Positions 62,286 through 64,000 of a stretch of 64,000 bases of DNA are shown piece by piece (the stretch's first letter is position 1; the number at the start of each line of letters is the position of its first letter). Source of the DNA: Trujillonella endophytica (GTDB lineage: Bacteria > Actinomycetota > Actinomycetes > Mycobacteriales > Geodermatophilaceae); contig NZ_FOEE01000001.1 of the NCBI RefSeq assembly GCF_900110555.1, forward strand, positions 372,001-436,000, in the 5' to 3' direction. The notes below the pieces were generated by a model. The model was given only the letters and a program-made list of their open reading frames with translations. It was not told the origin of the DNA and did not search any database. The translations under genes and the position numbers were made by a program.

Positions 62286-63501
62286 GCACCTCCACCTCTC
62301 GGTCGCGCTCGACGGCGCCGGCTGGCACCCCGCCGCCTGGCGCGAGGACGACGCCCGGCCCGCCGACCTGTTCACCGCCGGCTACTGGGTCGACCTGGTC
62401 CGGGCGGCCGAGCGCGGCCTGCTCGACCTGGTCACCCTCGAGGACGCGCTGTCGCTGCAGTCCGACGACCCGTGGGCCCCCGACGACCGCACCGACCGCG
62501 TCCGCGGCCGGCTCGACGCCGTCCAGGTCGCCGCCCGGGTCGCGCCGCTGACCCGCGGGATCGGGCTGGTGCCGACCGCCGTCGTCACCCACACCGAGCC
62601 CTTCCACCTGTCCAAGTCGCTCGCGACGCTGGACTACGTCAGCACCGGCCGCGCCGGCGTCCGCGTCAAGGTGAGCACCAGCGCCACCGAGTACGCGCAC
62701 GTCGGGCGCCGCGAGGCACCGGCGTTCGACCGCGCCGACTACGACAGCCCGCAGGTGCAGCAGGTGGTGCGCGAGCTGTTCGGCGAGGCCGCCGACTGGG
62801 TCGAGGTGGTCCGCCGCCTCTGGGACAGCTGGGAGGACGACGCCGAGATCCGCGACGTCGCCACGGGCCGGTTCGTCGACCGCGACAAGCTGCACTACAT
62901 CGACTTCGAGGGCCCGCAGTTCTCCGTCCGCGGCCCGTCGATCACCCCGCGGCCGCCGCAGGGGCAGCCGGTGGTGACGGCCCTGGCGCACTCGACGGTG
63001 CCCTACGGGCTGGTGGCGAGCCAGGCCGACCTCGGGTTCGTCACCCCGCGCGACGCCGCGGACGCCGGCGCCATCGTGGCCGAGATCCGCGGGCTCCAGC
63101 AGGCGGCCGGCCGGGCGGCGGAGACCGTGCACGTCTTCGGCGACCTCGTCGTGGTCCTGGACGACGACCCGGCCACCGCGGCCGCCCGGCTGCGCCGCCT
63201 CGACGACGTCGCCGGCAGCGAGTACCGCAGCGACGCGCGGATCTTCACCGGCTCGGCCGCGCAGCTGGCGGACCTGCTGGAGGAGTGGTCGGCCGCGGGG
63301 CTGACCGGCTTCCGGCTGCGCCCGGCGACCCTGCCGCACGACCTGCTGCAGGTCACCGAGCGGCTGGTGCCCGAGCTGCAGCGCCGCGGGCTGTTCCGCG
63401 AGGCCTACGAGGCGACCACCCTGCGGGGCCACCTCGGCCTGCCGCGCCCCGCCAACCGCTACGCGACCGGCGCCCCTGTCGCCGCCGCGACCACCGCCTG
63501 A
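62278..63501 (+). CDS. LLM-class flavin-dependent monooxygenase
   Basis: 407 residues of the bacterial luciferase-like fold. LSVALDGAGWHPAAWREDDARPADLFTAGYWVDLVRAAERGLLDLVTLEDAL and GLVPTAVVTHTEPFHLSKSLATLDYVSTGRAGVRVKVS in outline match the NtaA/SnaA/DszA group, with a large insert between. Such enzymes use FMNH2 and O2 to break C-S or C-N bonds. It overlaps DUF1684 by 8 bases and precedes a second monooxygenase, so an organosulphur pathway is likely. Confidence 0.87.
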   Translation: MSEHLHLSVALDGAGWHPAAWREDDARPADLFTAGYWVDLVRAAERGLLDLVTLEDALSLQSDDPWAPDDRTDRVRGRLDAVQVAARVAPLTRGIGLVPTAVVTHTEPFHLSKSLATLDYVSTGRAGVRVKVSTSATEYAHVGRREAPAFDRADYDSPQVQQVVRELFGEAADWVEVVRRLWDSWEDDAEIRDVATGRFVDRDKLHYIDFEGPQFSVRGPSITPRPPQGQPVVTALAHSTVPYGLVASQADLGFVTPRDAADAGAIVAEIRGLQQAAGRAAETVHVFGDLVVVLDDDPATAAARLRRLDDVAGSEYRSDARIFTGSAAQLADLLEEWSAAGLTGFRLRPATLPHDLLQVTERLVPELQRRGLFREAYEATTLRGHLGLPRPANRYATGAPVAAATTA

Positions 63502-63512
63502 GGAGCGCCGCC

Positions 63513-64000
63513 ATGACCGACAAGCCCCGCAAGCAGATCCACCTGGCCGCCCACTTCCCCGGCGTCAACAACACGACGGTGTGGAGCGACCCCCAGGCCG
63601 GCAGCCACATCGAGTTCTCCTCGTTCGTGCACCTGGCGCAGACCGCGGAGCGGGGGAAGTTCGACTTCTTCTTCCTCGCCGAGGGGCTGCGGCTGCGCGA
63701 GCACAAGGGCCGCATCCACGACCTGGACGTCGTCGGCCGGCCCGACACGTTCACGGTGCTGGCCGCGCTCGCCGCGGTCACCGACCGGCTGGGCCTGACC
63801 GGGACGATCAACTCGACGTTCAACGAGCCCTACGACGTGGCCCGCCAGTTCGCCACCCTCGACCACCTCTCCGGCGGCCGGGCGGCCTGGAACGTCGTCA
63901 CCTCGTGGGACGCGTTCACCGGGGAGAACTTCCGTCGCGGGGGCTACCTGGCGCAGGACCAGCGGTACGAGCGGGCCCGCACCTTCCTGGCCACCGCGCA
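63513..64000 (+). CDS. NtaA/DmoA-family FMN-dependent monooxygenase (3' truncated)
   Basis: The first 162 residues of a luciferase-like monooxygenase that runs off the window. IHLAAHFPGVNNTTVWSDPQAGSHIEFSSFVHLAQTAERGKFDFFFLAEGLRLREH and FNEPYDVARQFATLDHLSGGRAAWNVVTSWDAFTGENF in outline are characteristic of the NtaA/DmoA/DszA group, some of which oxidise dibenzothiophene sulphone or dimethyl sulphide. The ATG has GAGGAG upstream, 11 bases after the previous stop. Confidence 0.88.
   Translation, partial: MTDKPRKQIHLAAHFPGVNNTTVWSDPQAGSHIEFSSFVHLAQTAERGKFDFFFLAEGLRLREHKGRIHDLDVVGRPDTFTVLAALAAVTDRLGLTGTINSTFNEPYDVARQFATLDHLSGGRAAWNVVTSWDAFTGENFRRGGYLAQDQRYERARTFLATA

Overview
The window is about 64 kb of very GC-rich DNA. 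Gene starts are often GTG, neighbouring genes commonly overlap by GTGA/ATGA/TGATG, and long spurious antisense frames are everywhere. A mycothiol-dependent isomerase-family protein, SAM-IV-type riboswitches and an MSMEG_0565-0572-type cluster all point to an actinobacterium. A soil or rock-surface member of the Geodermatophilaceae or a relative would fit, but the family is an inference. I see no rRNA, tRNA, CRISPR array, transposase, integrase or phage gene. No stretch longer than 300 bases lacks a gene or gene remnant. Genes run off both ends (a LysE-type exporter at the left, an FMN monooxygenase at the right).

Layout. 0-6.2 kb: exporter fragment, 5-oxoprolinase pxpABC, a frameshifted gene, a DHFR-like reductase with an AraC-DinB regulator, a cupin and a D-glutamate-cyclase-like protein. 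6.2-13.6 kb: an epimerase/EamA pair facing a MarR regulator with a clear operator, an ArsR-SulP pair, pdxY, an acetyltransferase, cysteine dioxygenase behind a cysteine-containing leader peptide, and a beta-carbonic anhydrase. 13.6-15 kb: an unknown protein and an exported serine hydrolase. 15.2-23.5 kb: a nitrilase (Nit1-type) cluster with amidohydrolase, Sll0783-like protein, radical SAM protein, GNAT-AIR-synthase fusion, active nitrilase, flavoprotein, a second nitrilase homologue that has lost its catalytic Cys and Glu, and a glycosyltransferase. 23.6-33.5 kb: CoA-transferase, TesB thioesterase, PabB-PabC fusion, mycothiol enzyme, ornithine aminotransferase, an ArsR/AHSA1 pair with two operators, and a Na+/H+ antiporter. 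33.6-41.3 kb: LLM oxidoreductase, acyl-CoA ligase, fused isobutyryl-CoA mutase IcmF, MarR regulator and a BtuF-like protein. 41.3-47.8 kb: IclR regulator and amidohydrolase facing a CoA-transferase/citryl-CoA-lyase-like/MDR/intradiol dioxygenase operon. 47.7-55.8 kb: ctaD, mannitol dehydrogenase family, FMN reductase, a riboswitch-controlled class V aminotransferase, a beta-propeller protein and a sulfotransferase. 55.8-64 kb: an ABC transporter/DUF1684/LLM monooxygenase operon.

The most striking theme is sulphur control. Two SAM-IV-type riboswitches (near 52.14 and 55.84 kb) are preceded by matching promoters (TTGACG-N17-CAGGCT). The second riboswitch is followed by a 37-residue leader peptide ending in a SALCP-type motif and by two hairpins, ahead of a peptide-type ABC importer and two flavin monooxygenases. 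This looks like an organosulphur uptake and desulphurisation operon sensing both SAM and cysteine. A second leader peptide of the same family precedes cysteine dioxygenase. Short hairpin elements with identical 18-nt arms occur at 21.4 and 41.3 kb in opposite orientation. Other palindromic elements lie at 39.9 and 51.5 kb.
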